From Haemophilus pittmaniae (GTDB lineage Bacteria; Pseudomonadota; Gammaproteobacteria; Enterobacterales; Pasteurellaceae): DNA of 64,000 nt. Positions 28,449 through 39,390 of this stretch are shown here, one piece after another; positions within the stretch are counted from its first letter, which is position 1, and every line of letters begins with the position of its first letter. The stretch covers positions 1,612,001-1,676,000 of the forward strand of contig NZ_LT906463.1 of NCBI RefSeq assembly GCF_900186995.1, in the 5' to 3' direction. The position numbers and the translations under genes are program-made. The notes under the pieces were generated by a model that did not search any database, was not told where the DNA came from, and was given only the letters and a program-made list of their open reading frames with translations.

Positions 28449-29540
28449 TTAATCCTGCAATTGGTCAATTGCCCAATACAAGCCTGATTGGTAATCATCA
28501 GGTAATTCAGCACGCAATTTTTCCAATTGTTGAATCAATACATCCTTATCCGGATGAGTTAAATTGATATGGCCGAGTTTACGTCCCGGGCGAACTTCTT
28601 TACCGTACCAATGCAATTGAGCAAATTCAGTATTGAGCCAAGCCGGATTGTGTGGGCAACCGATGAGATTGACCATCACCGATGGTGCAACGGTTTTTAA
28701 TTCCGGTGTCGGTAAATCGAGTAGGGCGCGCAAATGCAGTTCAAATTGGCTAATTGAACAACCGAGCTGAGTCCAGTGGCCACTGTTATGAACACGTGGA
28801 GCTAATTCGTTAATCAATAATTGATCACCAACCACAAAACATTCCATCGCCATCACACCGACATAATCGAGGCTATCCATGATTTTGCCGAGCATTTTTT
28901 CTGCCAATTCTTGCTGTTCCAATTGTTGTGGAAATTCGCTATTCATTACGCTGTAGCGGAGTATACCGTTTTGTTGCAAATTGTGTGTCACCGGATAAAA
29001 ACGTTTATCGCCATTGCGGAAACGGGCGCCTACCAAGGAAATTTCATAATCAAATGGAATGAATTCCTCAGCAATTACTTCACCAAATAATGCCGCATCG
29101 ATATCCGCTTGATTTTGCGCATCGATAATCCATTGGCCACGGCCGTCATATCCACCGCAACGGCGTTTAACCACGACTTTTTTACCTATATGCTGGAATA
29201 CCTCCGGCCATTGCTTGGCATTTTCCAATAAGCACCAAGGCGAGGTCGGTAGTTGCAGTTGATCCAATAGGGATTTTTGGCTGAGACGATCCGCTAATTG
29301 GCCGAATACCGATTGATTGACAAAATTAGGATGGTTGCCTAACAAACGCGTGAGCGGAGTACTTTCCCAGCGTTCAATTTCGGCGGTAATAATTGCATTT
29401 GACGGCAATTCAAATACCGGCGCATCAAATGCTAAGGGTTGTACATGAATATCCAACGGAGCACCGGCATAACGTAACATTCTACCGAGCTGACCGTTGC
29501 CAAGAACATATATGGTCGGATAAAGAGAGGAGTTTTGCAT
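28449..29540 (-). CDS. purK: N5-carboxyaminoimidazole ribonucleotide synthase
   Basis: ATP-grasp enzyme that carboxylates AIR with bicarbonate in purine synthesis. It has 363 residues from the ATG at 29540 (MQNSSLYPTIYVLGNGQLGR), with GGAGAA ahead. The N-terminal GNGQLGRML loop, the ATP-grasp KRRCGGYDGRGQW segment and NELAPRVHNSGHWT near the C-terminal third are visible. It follows purE, with a terminator hairpin between them. Confidence 0.96.
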   Translation of the reverse strand: MQNSSLYPTIYVLGNGQLGRMLRYAGAPLDIHVQPLAFDAPVFELPSNAIITAEIERWESTPLTRLLGNHPNFVNQSVFGQLADRLSQKSLLDQLQLPTSPWCLLENAKQWPEVFQHIGKKVVVKRRCGGYDGRGQWIIDAQNQADIDAALFGEVIAEEFIPFDYEISLVGARFRNGDKRFYPVTHNLQQNGILRYSVMNSEFPQQLEQQELAEKMLGKIMDSLDYVGVMAMECFVVGDQLLINELAPRVHNSGHWTQLGCSISQFELHLRALLDLPTPELKTVAPSVMVNLIGCPHNPAWLNTEFAQLHWYGKEVRPGRKLGHINLTHPDKDVLIQQLEKLRAELPDDYQSGLYWAIDQLQD

Positions 29541-29572
29541 AGAATTTTCTCCATTAGGGAGATGAAATAAAC

Positions 29573-29595
29573 AAAAAGGTGCAACAAGTTGCACC
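29573..29595 (-). terminator. Hairpin terminator/attenuator between purE and purK
   Basis: On the minus strand GGTGCAA-CTTG-TTGCACC followed by TTTTT, placed seven bases past the purE stop and about 33 bases before the purK start codon. It should reduce purK relative to purE. Confidence 0.75.
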
Positions 29596-29602
29596 TACAT
29601 TT

Positions 29603-30097
29603 TTAAGCCCGCGGATCGGGGTTATTCAATACCGCGTTAGTTTGATTTTCTCGAAATGCCTGTAATCGAGCGAATAATTCACTGTCCCAACCGGCTAAAA
29701 TTTGTGCGGCCAATAGTCCCGCATTAGCAGCACCAGCCGGGCCAATGGCAAGCGTACCAACCGGAATACCTTTAGGCATTTGCACGATGGAATAAAGACT
29801 ATCAACGCCACTAAGCATTGAGCTTTTCACCGGCACACCAAGCACCGGTACGAGGGTTTTAGCGGCTAACATGCCTGGTAAATGAGCCGCTCCACCGGCA
29901 CCGGCAATAATCACTTTATAACCGTTGGCTTGTGCACTTTCGGCAAATTGGAAAAGTTTATCCGGGGTGCGATGAGCTGACACGATTTCCACATGGTATG
30001 GTAAACCTAAGCTATCCAGAATCTGGGCTGCCTGTTCCATAGTGGACCAGTCGCTTTGAGATCCCATTACAATGGCGATTTGAACTGAATTGGACAT
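29603..30097 (-). CDS. purE: N5-CAIR mutase (phosphoribosylaminoimidazole carboxylase catalytic subunit)
   Basis: Moves the carboxyl group of N5-CAIR to give CAIR. It has 164 residues from the ATG at 30097. Family signatures are [11 protein letters not shown] near residues 10-20, [11 protein letters not shown] near 42-52 and [13 protein letters not shown]. The frame is open to 30160, but that start lies inside a PurR-like operator, so the later one is correct. First gene of purEK. Confidence 0.97.
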   Translation of the reverse strand: MSNSVQIAIVMGSQSDWSTMEQAAQILDSLGLPYHVEIVSAHRTPDKLFQFAESAQANGYKVIIAGAGGAAHLPGMLAAKTLVPVLGVPVKSSMLSGVDSLYSIVQMPKGIPVGTLAIGPAGAANAGLLAAQILAGWDSELFARLQAFRENQTNAVLNNPDPRA

Positions 30098-30154
30098 ATT
30101 TTTTCTTCTATATGACTGAAAACGGCGCGTAGAATAACACAGATAGGAAGCTTC

Positions 30155-30170
30155 AGGCAAACGGTTGCGG
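30155..30170. promoter_or_regulatory. PurR operator upstream of purE
   Basis: The 16-mer AGGCAAACGGTTGCGG matches the PurR palindrome core GCAAACGTTTGC at eleven of twelve positions and lies 58-73 bases upstream of the purE start. Purine-dependent repression of purEK is the expected effect. Confidence 0.75.
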
Positions 30171-30269
30171 CCAGGTTTGGCAGGCGCTCGATAACATAAA
30201 ATTCGATTGAAAAAGCAGTCGTAAAATCATATCCTAGATATAATTTTTGTGTCAGAAATAGGGCAGGTT

Positions 30270-32879
30270 ATGTTAGCCAAAGCAAAATACAGAAAAGATT
30301 ATAGACAACCGGATTTTACCGTAACGGATATTTTTCTTGATTTTCAATTGGATGCTCAACGGACGGTGGTCACCGCCAAAACGCATTTTCAACGTTTAAA
30401 TGAGGCAGCAAATAGCCTACGTTTGGATGGCCATAGCTTTCAGTTTTCTTCCATTTTATTGAATGATGCGCCATTTACTGCATATGTCCAAGATGGTGAA
30501 AGTTTGACGTTGGATCTACGCGGTATTGATGCGGCGACATTTCAATTAACCATCGTGACTATTTTAAAACCTGCTGACAACACCTCTTTGCAAGGACTTT
30601 ATCAATCCGGTGAGGGGATTTGTACCCAATGCGAAGCGGAAGGCTTCCGACAAATCACCTATATGTTAGATCGCCCGGATGTATTGGCTCGTTACACCAC
30701 TAAAATTACCGCAGATAAAGCAAAATATCCTTATTTGCTTTCCAACGGTAATCGTATTGATGGTGGTGAATTAGAAGATGGCCGTCACTGGGTAGAATGG
30801 CATGATCCTTTCCCAAAACCGAGTTATTTATTTGCTTTAGTGGCTGGTGATTTTGATTTATTAACGGATACATTTATTACCCGTAGCGGTCGCGAAGTGG
30901 CATTAGAACTGTATGTTGACCGTGGCAATCTAAACCGTGCCTCTTGGGCAATGGAAAGCTTGAAAAAAGCCATGCGTTGGGATGAAGAACGTTTCGGACT
31001 GGAATACGATTTGGACATTTATATGATTGTGGCCGTCGATTTCTTCAATATGGGAGCAATGGAAAATAAAGGCCTGAATATTTTTAACTCCAAGTATGTT
31101 TTGGCCAATCCGCAAACTGCAACCGATGATGATTATTTAGCTATTGAAAGTGTGATTGCCCATGAGTATTTCCATAACTGGACAGGGAATCGTGTAACTT
31201 GCCGTGATTGGTTTCAATTGAGTTTAAAAGAAGGTTTGACGGTATTCCGCGATCAAGAGTTTTCTTCCGATACCGGTTCCCGCGCGGTAAAACGTATTCA
31301 AGATGTAAAACTGTTACGCAGTGTGCAATTTGCTGAAGATGCCGGCCCGATGGCTCATCCAATTCGTCCGGAAAAAGTGATTGAAATGAACAATTTCTAC
31401 ACCGTCACTGTGTATGAGAAAGGCGCTGAAGTTATTCGCATGTTGCATACATTATTGGGTGAACAAGGTTTTCAAAAGGGAATGCGCCTGTATATCGCGG
31501 AAAATGACGGTAAGGCCGCTACCTGTGAAGATTTTGTTTCCGCAATGGAACGCGCTAATGAATTAGATCTCAATCAATTCCGTCGTTGGTATAGTCAGTC
31601 GGGAACACCGGAATTATTAATTAGCGATGCTTATGATGAGAAAACCCATACCTATCGCTTAACGGTTTCTCAATCAACCCCGCCAACCGCTGATCAAATG
31701 GAAAAAGTGAATTTACATATTCCGCTAAAAATTGCGCTATATGATCAAAAAGGTACCCGTCAAATGCTACAAAATGACGGTAATCCGATTCACGAAGTAT
31801 TAAACGTAACTGAAAAAGACCAAATTTTTGAATTTCACGGCATCTATGGTCGCCCGGTACCTGCATTATTATGTGATTTTTCAGCCCCGGTAAAATTGGA
31901 TTACGACTATACTAACGCACAATTAATTACTCTGTTGCAACATGCCGACAATTCATTTTGCCGTTGGGATGCGGCACAAATGTTATTGTTGAATGAGTTA
32001 CGTCGTAACGTCAGCCATTATCAGCAAGGTGAATCTTTAGAGATGTCACCAGAAGTACTCAATGCATTAGCCGTCGTTTTACAAAATTATGAACGGGACA
32101 TCGAACTCACTACCTTGATTTTAACCTTGCCACGAGAGTTAGAGTTTGCTGAAAACTTTAAAACCATCGATCCGGACGGTATCTTTGCTGCGCGTGAATT
32201 TATGTTACGCACTATCGCCGAACATCTGAAGGACACGTTGGTACTATTGTATAACCATATTCGTTTGGAAAATTACCGTATTGAAGGGCAGGATATCGCA
32301 TTACGTGCATTGAAAAATCTTTGTCTGAATTACATTGGTTATACGGCCTTGGGCAATAATTTTGTGCATAAGCATTACAATAACGCCAATAACATGACCG
32401 ATACTTTAGCTGCATTGTCCATTGCCTGTAGAGCGGCGCTACCTTGCCGTGATACCTTGCTGGCTGATTTTGAACAAAAATGGCAGCACGACGGTTTGGT
32501 GATGGATAAATGGTTTGCTTTACAGGCAACCCGTCCCGATGAAAATGTGTTGGAAATTGTGCAACAACTCATGGATCATCCAAGCTTTAACTTCAACAAT
32601 CCGAATCGTTTACGTTCTCTGGTCGGCAGTTTTGCCAACCAAAATCTTAAGGCGTTCCATAATATCAATGGCTCCGGTTATCGCTTTTTAACTGATATAT
32701 TGATTCGTTTAAACGAGAGCAATCCGCAAGTTGCCGCCCGTTTGGTGGAGCCATTATTACGTTTTGCCCGTTTTGATGCCCAACGACAAACGCTAATGAA
32801 ACGCGCCTTAGAACGTTTAAGCCTGATTGAAGAGCTTTCCAAAGACTTATTTGAAAAGATTGAGAAAGCGCTGCAATAA
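30270..32879 (+). CDS. pepN: Aminopeptidase N (M1 family)
   Basis: Zinc metallopeptidase that removes N-terminal residues in peptide turnover; cytosolic. It has 869 residues from the ATG at 30270 (MLAKAKYRKDY); a GTG at 30249 is in frame but adds unconserved residues. The substrate-binding GAMEN motif is near 262-266 and the zinc site HEYFH near 298-302, with the third ligand in LKEGLT about 20 residues on. Single gene, divergent from purE, followed by an uptake-signal terminator. Confidence 0.97.
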   Translation: MLAKAKYRKDYRQPDFTVTDIFLDFQLDAQRTVVTAKTHFQRLNEAANSLRLDGHSFQFSSILLNDAPFTAYVQDGESLTLDLRGIDAATFQLTIVTILKPADNTSLQGLYQSGEGICTQCEAEGFRQITYMLDRPDVLARYTTKITADKAKYPYLLSNGNRIDGGELEDGRHWVEWHDPFPKPSYLFALVAGDFDLLTDTFITRSGREVALELYVDRGNLNRASWAMESLKKAMRWDEERFGLEYDLDIYMIVAVDFFNMGAMENKGLNIFNSKYVLANPQTATDDDYLAIESVIAHEYFHNWTGNRVTCRDWFQLSLKEGLTVFRDQEFSSDTGSRAVKRIQDVKLLRSVQFAEDAGPMAHPIRPEKVIEMNNFYTVTVYEKGAEVIRMLHTLLGEQGFQKGMRLYIAENDGKAATCEDFVSAMERANELDLNQFRRWYSQSGTPELLISDAYDEKTHTYRLTVSQSTPPTADQMEKVNLHIPLKIALYDQKGTRQMLQNDGNPIHEVLNVTEKDQIFEFHGIYGRPVPALLCDFSAPVKLDYDYTNAQLITLLQHADNSFCRWDAAQMLLLNELRRNVSHYQQGESLEMSPEVLNALAVVLQNYERDIELTTLILTLPRELEFAENFKTIDPDGIFAAREFMLRTIAEHLKDTLVLLYNHIRLENYRIEGQDIALRALKNLCLNYIGYTALGNNFVHKHYNNANNMTDTLAALSIACRAALPCRDTLLADFEQKWQHDGLVMDKWFALQATRPDENVLEIVQQLMDHPSFNFNNPNRLRSLVGSFANQNLKAFHNINGSGYRFLTDILIRLNESNPQVAARLVEPLLRFARFDAQRQTLMKRALERLSLIEELSKDLFEKIEKALQ

Positions 32880-32911
32880 TCGGTTGTTATAAACAACGCA
32901 ACTTTTCAGTC

Positions 32912-32939
32912 AAAGTGCGGTAAAACTAACCGCACTTTT
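32912..32939 (+). terminator. Terminator made of an inverted pair of DNA uptake signals
   Basis: AAAGTGCGGT and ACCGCACTTTT flank a seven-base loop. Both arms contain the Haemophilus-type uptake core AAGTGCGGT, a common arrangement in this family. It closes pepN. Confidence 0.92.
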
Positions 32940-32975
32940 CCATTTACAGTAAACTATCCTGAGAGATAAACGAGT

Positions 32976-33995
32976 ATGTATTCCTTAATTCGACGCGCCA
33001 TTTTTTCCCTTGAGCCTGAAACAGCCCATGATTTAGCGATCCAAGCTTTGCATTGGGCTGGCCAAAAGCCGTTTTATCCATTATTCAAAGCATTGCTTAA
33101 TGCTCCGAACGGGCAGCCTAAAACCGTTATGGGCATCGAATTTAAAAACCCTATTGGATTAGCGGCCGGTGCCGACAAAAATGGTGAGGCTATTGATGGT
33201 TTTGGCGCGATGGGATTTGGGTTTATTGAAGTTGGAACGGTTACGCCGCTTGCCCAAGAGGGCAATGCCAAACCTCGACAATTTCGTCTGCCGGAAGTTG
33301 AAGGGATTATTAATCGAAATGGTTTTAATAACTACGGTATCGATCACCTTATCGAAAACGTAAAACGCTGTCGTTATGACGGCGTGTTGGGCATCAATAT
33401 CGGTAAAAATAAATTAACTCCCTTAGAGCATGGCAAAGACGATTATTTGATTTGCTTAAATAAGGCCTACAATTATGCCGGTTACATCACCGTTAATATT
33501 TCTTCACCAAACACGCCGGATTTACGTCAATTGCAATATGGTGATTATTTCGATGATTTGCTACAAAGTATTAAAGTAACTCAGCGACAATTGGCCGAGC
33601 AATATCAAAAATATGTGCCGATTGCAGTGAAAATTGCACCGGATTTGTCCGAACAAGAGTTGGTACAAATTGCTGATACCTTACTACGCCATCAACTGGA
33701 TGGGGTAATTGCTACCAATACGACCATTTCACGCGACAACGTCACAGGATTGGCCAATGCCGAACAAGTTGGTGGATTGAGTGGAAAGCCGTTACAACAT
33801 AAAAGTACAGCAATTATTCGACGCTTACATCAAGAATTGAACGGACGAATTCCCATTATCGGTAGCGGTGGTATTGATGGCATCACCAACGCGCAAGAAA
33901 AAATACAAGCAGGAGCAGAATTACTGCAAATTTATTCCGGCCTAATTTACCATGGTCCGGCCTTGATCCGCGCCTTAATTAAAGCGATTCGATAA
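32976..33995 (+). CDS. pyrD: Dihydroorotate dehydrogenase (quinone), class 2
   Basis: Membrane-associated FMN enzyme that oxidises dihydroorotate using quinone, in pyrimidine synthesis. It has 339 residues including the N-terminal membrane-binding helix region (LFKALLNAP) found in class 2. [20 protein letters not shown], the catalytic-serine stretch [12 protein letters not shown] and the FMN phosphate site near GSGGIDG are visible. Its stop overlaps the next start (TAATG). Confidence 0.97.
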   Translation: MYSLIRRAIFSLEPETAHDLAIQALHWAGQKPFYPLFKALLNAPNGQPKTVMGIEFKNPIGLAAGADKNGEAIDGFGAMGFGFIEVGTVTPLAQEGNAKPRQFRLPEVEGIINRNGFNNYGIDHLIENVKRCRYDGVLGINIGKNKLTPLEHGKDDYLICLNKAYNYAGYITVNISSPNTPDLRQLQYGDYFDDLLQSIKVTQRQLAEQYQKYVPIAVKIAPDLSEQELVQIADTLLRHQLDGVIATNTTISRDNVTGLANAEQVGGLSGKPLQHKSTAIIRRLHQELNGRIPIIGSGGIDGITNAQEKIQAGAELLQIYSGLIYHGPALIRALIKAIR

Positions 33996-34846
33996 TGAAT
34001 AAAATCTACGATTTACATTGCCATAGTACGGCATCCGATGGCGTATTAAGTCCAACGGAAGTTGTTTTGCGCGCCCATGCACAAGGAGTGCAAGTGTTGG
34101 CCTTATGTGATCACGATACCATTGCCGGCATATCTGAAGCGGCAAGCGCTGCGACACAATGTGGTATGCAATTAATCCATGGCGTGGAAGTTTCCACTGA
34201 ATGGGAGGGAAAAGGAATTCATATTGTGGGATTAAATTTTGATCCCCAACATCCTGCGTTAATCGACTTCTTAAACCAGCAAAAACAATTACGCCAACAA
34301 AGAGCTTTTGAAATTGGCGAAAAGTTAGCTAAAGCCGGGATTCCTGATGCCTATGCCGGTGCAGCTGCACTAGCCAATGGCGAGGTAACTCGCGCCCATT
34401 ACGCCCGCTATCTATTACAAATCGGTAAAGTCAGCAATGAAACCCAAGCGTTCAAGCGCTATCTAGGCGCTGGTAAATCCTGTTTTGTGAAAGCGCATTG
34501 GGCGGATATTCCAAGCACTATTGAGATATTACATGCTGCAGGCGGTGTGGCCGTAGTTGCTCATCCATTACGTTATAACATGAGTGTACGTTGGATCCGT
34601 AAATTATTAGCAGATTTTAAAAATTGGGGTGGTGAAGGTATGGAAGTGGCGGGTTGTGGACAAACCGGCGAACAACGCAAAAATCTTGCCCGCTGGGCAA
34701 GGGAGCATGGGGTGGCTGGTTCTGTCGGTTCAGATTTCCATTTTCCTTGTGGTTGGGTTGAGTTAGGAAAGGGTCTGCAATTACCTGATGATGTAACACC
34801 TATTTGGAAAATTTGGGATAAAAATAGATTTTTAAATCAAACCTAA
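33995..34846 (+). CDS. rnm: 5'-3' exoribonuclease AM (PHP domain, YciV family)
   Basis: PHP-fold phosphoesterase; the E. coli homologue YciV trims the 5' ends of 5S, 16S and 23S rRNA. It has 283 residues. Metal ligands are in DLHCHSTASDG at 5-15, CDHDT near 39-43, and GSDFHFP near the C-terminus. It overlaps pyrD by one base. The last few codons and the stop (FLNQT*) are encoded by a dispersed repeat. Confidence 0.88.
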   Translation: MNKIYDLHCHSTASDGVLSPTEVVLRAHAQGVQVLALCDHDTIAGISEAASAATQCGMQLIHGVEVSTEWEGKGIHIVGLNFDPQHPALIDFLNQQKQLRQQRAFEIGEKLAKAGIPDAYAGAAALANGEVTRAHYARYLLQIGKVSNETQAFKRYLGAGKSCFVKAHWADIPSTIEILHAAGGVAVVAHPLRYNMSVRWIRKLLADFKNWGGEGMEVAGCGQTGEQRKNLARWAREHGVAGSVGSDFHFPCGWVELGKGLQLPDDVTPIWKIWDKNRFLNQT

Positions 34847-34906
34847 TAAAATCAATGACTTATGATTAATTTTTGGAAAAACTTTATTTTTAAAGGGAGC
34901 GTTTAA
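34829..34906 (-). repeat. Dispersed intergenic repeat with IHF-like core, copy 7
   Basis: Fills the entire space between the convergent rnm and LysR genes: its one end carries the rnm stop codon and the other, TTAAACGCTCCC read on the minus strand, the LysR stop. The core AATCAATGACTTA is a perfect IHF consensus. It breaks the GCCC block (GCTCCC), a mild divergence. Confidence 0.85.
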
Positions 34907-35799
34907 TCCGCCTCCGTGCAAAGTCCTAAGTTCGCCAAGAAGTCAATAAAAGCCCTTACTTTAGCCGGAAGATGGCGACGGTTTGGGTAAACCACATGGA
35001 TGTCGATAGCTTTTTGTTTATATTCAGACAAAATTTCCACCAATTCCCCCGAAGCTAATGCATCTTTCACAAAAAATCCCGGCAAATTGGCAACCCCTAA
35101 TCCAGCTTTAGCCATTTCTAATAAGGATAATCCGTTATTGGATATTACCTTTGATTGGATCTTAAAGCGCTGTACTTGACTGGCTCGGGCACCTTGCCAA
35201 TAAACCTGATTCATTGCAGCTTTATAAAGTAGGCCTTGATGGTATTCCAAATCTTCCGGCGAGAGCGGGGTACCGTGGGTTTCTAGATAATTCGGTGCTG
35301 CCGTAAAATGCATTGGTGAACTACTAATTTTACGTGCCACTAGTGAACTATCCTGCATATAACCAATGCGTAATGCCAAATCAAAACCCTCAGCAACTAA
35401 ATCAATTCGTTTATCATTAAATTCGATTTCTACTTGCAGATTCGGGTGGGCCTCAATAAATTTAGGCAGATTAGGCGAAATATAAAGTAGGCCAAAATCA
35501 CGTGGTACAGAAATCAACAGGCTCCCATGTAAACTGGTGGAGAGGTTACTAATACTAGAATCCGCTTCCTCTAAATCCAATAATATCGACTGGCAACGTT
35601 GGTAATACATGATACCGGCTTCCGTTGGCATGATTTTACGCGTGGTACGTTGTAACAGACGGGTCTTAAGATGTTCCTCTAATTGAGAAACCAACTTACT
35701 GGCCATCGCGACTGAAATGTGTTGCTGTTGTGCCGCTTGGGTAAAGCTTTGTGTTTCAATAACTTTGCAGAAAATTGAAATTGCATTGAGTTTGTCCAT
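34903..35799 (-). CDS. LysR-family transcriptional regulator
   Basis: Protein of 298 residues with an N-terminal winged helix (AISIFCKVIETQSFTQAA, residues 6-23) and a substrate-binding domain. The pattern LLISVPRDFGLLYISPNL near 90-110 and the ending RAFIDFLANLG are typical of the PecT/CrgA-type LysR group. Effector and targets are unknown; it is divergent from topA with about 95 bases between start codons, but regulation of topA is not implied. Confidence 0.88.
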   Translation of the reverse strand: MDKLNAISIFCKVIETQSFTQAAQQQHISVAMASKLVSQLEEHLKTRLLQRTTRKIMPTEAGIMYYQRCQSILLDLEEADSSISNLSTSLHGSLLISVPRDFGLLYISPNLPKFIEAHPNLQVEIEFNDKRIDLVAEGFDLALRIGYMQDSSLVARKISSSPMHFTAAPNYLETHGTPLSPEDLEYHQGLLYKAAMNQVYWQGARASQVQRFKIQSKVISNNGLSLLEMAKAGLGVANLPGFFVKDALASGELVEILSEYKQKAIDIHVVYPNRRHLPAKVRAFIDFLANLGLCTEAD

Positions 35800-35895
35800 T
35801 TATGACCCTTTCAGAAAAAAATGCTTGATTTTGACAACGTAAGTTTGCAGTATAGCGGCCAATTTTACAGAAGTTTTGTGGATTTAGGTAATCAA

Positions 35896-38502
35896 ATGAG
35901 TAAATCTTTGGTGATCGTGGAGTCACCGGCGAAAGCAAAAACGATTAATAAATATTTAGGAAGCCAATATGTGGTGAAATCCAGCGTTGGGCATATTTGT
36001 GATTTGCCAGCAGCAGGCACTAGCACCGGCGAAAAAGCTAAACCAGTTTCAACAAAAGGCTTAAGCACTGAAGAAAAAACAAAAATAAAAGCAGAAAAAG
36101 ACCGCGCGGCCTTAGTTAAACGCATGGGAATCGATCCTTATCACGATTGGAAAGCCAATTACCAAATTTTACCCGGCAAAGAAAAAGTGGTTGCCGAATT
36201 AAAATCCCTTGCTAAAAAATCCGACCATGTTTATCTCGCAACCGACTTGGATAGAGAAGGAGAAGCCATCGCTTGGCATTTACGCGAAGTTATTGGTGGC
36301 GATGATAGCCGCTTTAGCCGCGTTGTATTTAATGAGATTACGAAGAAAGCGATTGAAAAAGCCTTCCAGCATCCTGCGCACATTAATATGGACCAGGTTA
36401 ATGCTCAGCAAACCCGTCGTTTCTTAGACCGCGTGGTAGGCTTTATGGTATCCCCATTATTATGGAAAAAGGTAGCCCGTGGTTTATCTGCCGGACGCGT
36501 GCAATCCGTTGCCGTGAAATTGGTGGTAGAGCGTGAACGTGAAATTAAAGCATTCCAACCGGAAGAGTTTTGGGAAATTGAAGCGCTAACCCAAACTAGC
36601 AAGAAAGAAGACCTGCGCTTGGATGTGGTGCAGTATAAAGGCAAGAAATTTGAGCCGAAAAATGAAAAAGAAGCTCAAAGTGCGGTCGATTTCTTAACCC
36701 AATCACATTACGTTGTCACGGATCTAGAAACAAAACCAACAGGTTCTAAACCAAGAGCACCATTTATCACTTCAACCTTACAACAAACTGCAAGCACGCG
36801 TTTAGGCTTTGGGGTGAAGAAAACCATGATGTTGGCACAACGTTTATATGAAGCCGGTTATATCACTTATATGCGTACCGACTCCACTAATTTAAGCCAA
36901 GATGCATTAAATATGGCGCGCAGTTATATTGAAAGCCATTTTGGCAAAGAGTATTTGCCCGCTAAACCGAATTTCTATTCCAGTAAAGAAAATGCACAAG
37001 AAGCACACGAAGCAATTCGTCCTTCTGATGTCAAACTGCTTGCAGATCATTTAAGTGGCATGGATAAAGATGCGGTGCGTTTATATGATTTAATCTGGCG
37101 TCAATTTGTGGCTTGTCAAATGCCAGCCGCACAATATGACAGTACTACGGTTACCGTAATGGCTGGCGATTATGAATTGAAAGCCAAAGGCCGTATTTTA
37201 CGCTTTGATGGTTGGACAAAAGTGTTGCCACAATTAGGTAAAAATCCGGAAGACCAGATTTTACCGGCTGTCAGTTTAAATGAAACATTAGCACTAAAAA
37301 TGGTTTCGCCAAGCCAACACTTCACCAAACCGCCAGCTCGTTTTACCGAAGCTGCATTGGTTAAAGAATTAGAAAAACGCGGTATTGGTCGCCCTTCCAC
37401 TTATGCTGCAATTATTTCTACCATTCAAGAACGCGGTTATGTGCGCACTGAAAATCGTCGTTTCTATGCAGAGAAAATGGGCGAAATTGTTACCGATCGC
37501 TTAAATCAATCTTTTACAGATTTGATGAGCTACGATTTCACCGCCAATATGGAAAACGTATTGGACCAAATTGCATCCGGTGAAAAGAATTGGAAAACCG
37601 AATTAAATCAATTCTTCAAAGATTTCTCTACGCAACTTTCTACTGCAGAATTAGATGAGCTAGAAGGTGGAATGAAACCAAATAGCCTCGTACTCACCGA
37701 TATTGATTGCCCAACTTGTGGCCGAAAAATGGCTATTCGTACCGCAAGTACCGGTGTCTTCCTTGGTTGTTCTGGTTATGCATTACCACCAAAAGAGCGT
37801 TGTAAAACGACGATTAATCTCATTCCAGAAGCAGAATTATTAAATGTGTTAGACGATGCCTCTGAGACCAAAGCTTTGATGGATCGTAAACGTTGTCCGA
37901 AATGTGGTACGGCGATGGATAGCTACATCATTGATCCTCATCGTAAATTGCATATTTGCGGTAATAATCCGAACTGCGATGGTTATTTGGTGGAACAAGG
38001 CCAATTCAAAATTAAAGGCTATGATGGTCCGATTGTAGAATGTGATAAGTGCGGTGCAGATATGCACTTGAAACTAGGTCGTTTTGGAAAATATATGGGC
38101 TGTACCAGTTGTGATAACACCCGCAAGATTTTGAAAAATGGTGAAGTTGCACCACCAAAAGAAGAACCGGTTCATTTCCCTGAACTAAAATGTGAAAAGT
38201 CTGATGCATATTTTGTATTACGTGATGGCGCAAGTGGTGTGTTTATGTCTGCACATAACTTCCCTAAATCGCGTGAAACACGCCCAGCAAAAGTTGCTGA
38301 ATTAGCACTTTATCGTGATCGTTTACCGGAAAAATTACGTTATTTAGCTGATGCTCCACAAAAAGACCCAGAGGGTAATGAAGCCATTATCCGTTTCAGC
38401 CGTAAAGAAAAACATCAATATGTAACTTCTGAAAAGAATGGCAAAGCGACTAAATGGATTGTGGATTATCTTGATGGTAAATGGGTAGAACGAAAGAAAT
38501 AA
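35896..38502 (+). CDS. topA: DNA topoisomerase I
   Basis: Type IA topoisomerase that relaxes negative supercoils. It has 868 residues from the ATG at 35896 ([15 protein letters not shown]), the same length as the Haemophilus protein. The Toprim motif [13 protein letters not shown] is near 116-128, the catalytic tyrosine in ITYMRTDST near 323, and three C-terminal zinc ribbons begin with CPTCGRKM (near 607), CPKCGTAM and CDKCGADM. A terminator follows. Confidence 0.98.
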   Translation: MSKSLVIVESPAKAKTINKYLGSQYVVKSSVGHICDLPAAGTSTGEKAKPVSTKGLSTEEKTKIKAEKDRAALVKRMGIDPYHDWKANYQILPGKEKVVAELKSLAKKSDHVYLATDLDREGEAIAWHLREVIGGDDSRFSRVVFNEITKKAIEKAFQHPAHINMDQVNAQQTRRFLDRVVGFMVSPLLWKKVARGLSAGRVQSVAVKLVVEREREIKAFQPEEFWEIEALTQTSKKEDLRLDVVQYKGKKFEPKNEKEAQSAVDFLTQSHYVVTDLETKPTGSKPRAPFITSTLQQTASTRLGFGVKKTMMLAQRLYEAGYITYMRTDSTNLSQDALNMARSYIESHFGKEYLPAKPNFYSSKENAQEAHEAIRPSDVKLLADHLSGMDKDAVRLYDLIWRQFVACQMPAAQYDSTTVTVMAGDYELKAKGRILRFDGWTKVLPQLGKNPEDQILPAVSLNETLALKMVSPSQHFTKPPARFTEAALVKELEKRGIGRPSTYAAIISTIQERGYVRTENRRFYAEKMGEIVTDRLNQSFTDLMSYDFTANMENVLDQIASGEKNWKTELNQFFKDFSTQLSTAELDELEGGMKPNSLVLTDIDCPTCGRKMAIRTASTGVFLGCSGYALPPKERCKTTINLIPEAELLNVLDDASETKALMDRKRCPKCGTAMDSYIIDPHRKLHICGNNPNCDGYLVEQGQFKIKGYDGPIVECDKCGADMHLKLGRFGKYMGCTSCDNTRKILKNGEVAPPKEEPVHFPELKCEKSDAYFVLRDGASGVFMSAHNFPKSRETRPAKVAELALYRDRLPEKLRYLADAPQKDPEGNEAIIRFSRKEKHQYVTSEKNGKATKWIVDYLDGKWVERKK

Positions 38503-38510
38503 CCAAATAG

Positions 38511-38536
38511 AAGTGCGATTAATCTCGCACTTTTTT
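38511..38536 (+). terminator. Intrinsic terminator of topA
   Basis: AAGTGCGA/TCGCACTT stem with a six-base loop and six T. The arms are uptake-signal-like with the last base pair changed. Confidence 0.85.
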
Positions 38537-38553
38537 AATAAATAAGAAAATCT

Positions 38554-39387
38554 ATGATGAACAATTTTGTAATTAGTATTGCCGGCGCAAGTGAACGTCG
38601 CAAACACATTTTGAACCAATTTGGTACACAACAAATACCATTTAGTTTTTTTGACGCATTAACACCTTCAACGCAGCTTACTGATTTATTGAATCAATAT
38701 TTACCTAATGTTGCACAATGTAGTCATTTAACTATGGGCGAAAAAGGCTGTTTAATGAGTCATTTTATGCTTTGGCAAAAATGTCTCAATGAGCCATATG
38801 ATTACCTAGCCATTTTTGAAGATGATATTTTACTAGCAGAAAATTCCATCGCATTATTGAATAACAATGACTGGCTAACGGAACGTTTTTCCCCTGAACA
38901 GGCAGTTATTATCCGTTTGGAAACATTTTTAATGCCAGTAAAATTATCCGAAACAGCGATAGCTGATTTTCAAGGTCGACGTTTTACAAAGTTGGAATCG
39001 GTTCATTTTGGTACTGCCGGGTATATTATTTCACGCGCAGCAGCCAGTTATCTTATTGGCTTATTAGGACGTCTTAGTGAAACGGAAATTGAGCCCATTG
39101 ATCATCTTATTTTTAATCGTTATTTAAATGATGAAAATTATCATGTCTATCAATTGAATCCTGCTCCTTGTGTTCAGGAATTGCAATATCATCAAGAACA
39201 TAGCTGTTTGACTAGTGGTTTAGAAAAGGAACGCAAAACGAAACAATCAACGAAGCCGCGAAAAACGCTTAACCAGCGGTTGATGCGCATAAAGGATAAT
39301 ATTCTACGGGCCTTGAATAAGAAAAAATGGCAACAAAAACAACTAGAAAAAGCTATGCAAGGCAAACAAATAGTTGATTTCCGGTAA
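38554..39387 (+). CDS. Glycosyltransferase family 25 (lipooligosaccharide biosynthesis)
   Basis: Protein of 277 residues of the Lex1/Lic2A-type GT25 family, which adds galactose or a related sugar to lipooligosaccharide. Family features: NFVISIAGASERR at the N-terminus, GEKGCLMSHFMLWQKCL near 61-77 and FEDDILLAENS near 89-99 holding the metal-binding acidic pair. The C-terminus is very basic, consistent with membrane association. Unlike H. influenzae lic2A and lex1, no tetranucleotide repeat lies at the start, so phase variation by that route is not expected. Confidence 0.85.
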   Translation: MMNNFVISIAGASERRKHILNQFGTQQIPFSFFDALTPSTQLTDLLNQYLPNVAQCSHLTMGEKGCLMSHFMLWQKCLNEPYDYLAIFEDDILLAENSIALLNNNDWLTERFSPEQAVIIRLETFLMPVKLSETAIADFQGRRFTKLESVHFGTAGYIISRAAASYLIGLLGRLSETEIEPIDHLIFNRYLNDENYHVYQLNPAPCVQELQYHQEHSCLTSGLEKERKTKQSTKPRKTLNQRLMRIKDNILRALNKKKWQQKQLEKAMQGKQIVDFR

Positions 39388-39390
39388 AAG

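Noticed and set aside
38554..38620. Phase-variable tetranucleotide repeat at the start of the GT25 gene
   Set aside because: Haemophilus lic2A and lex1 carry such repeats, but no tandem repeat is present here.
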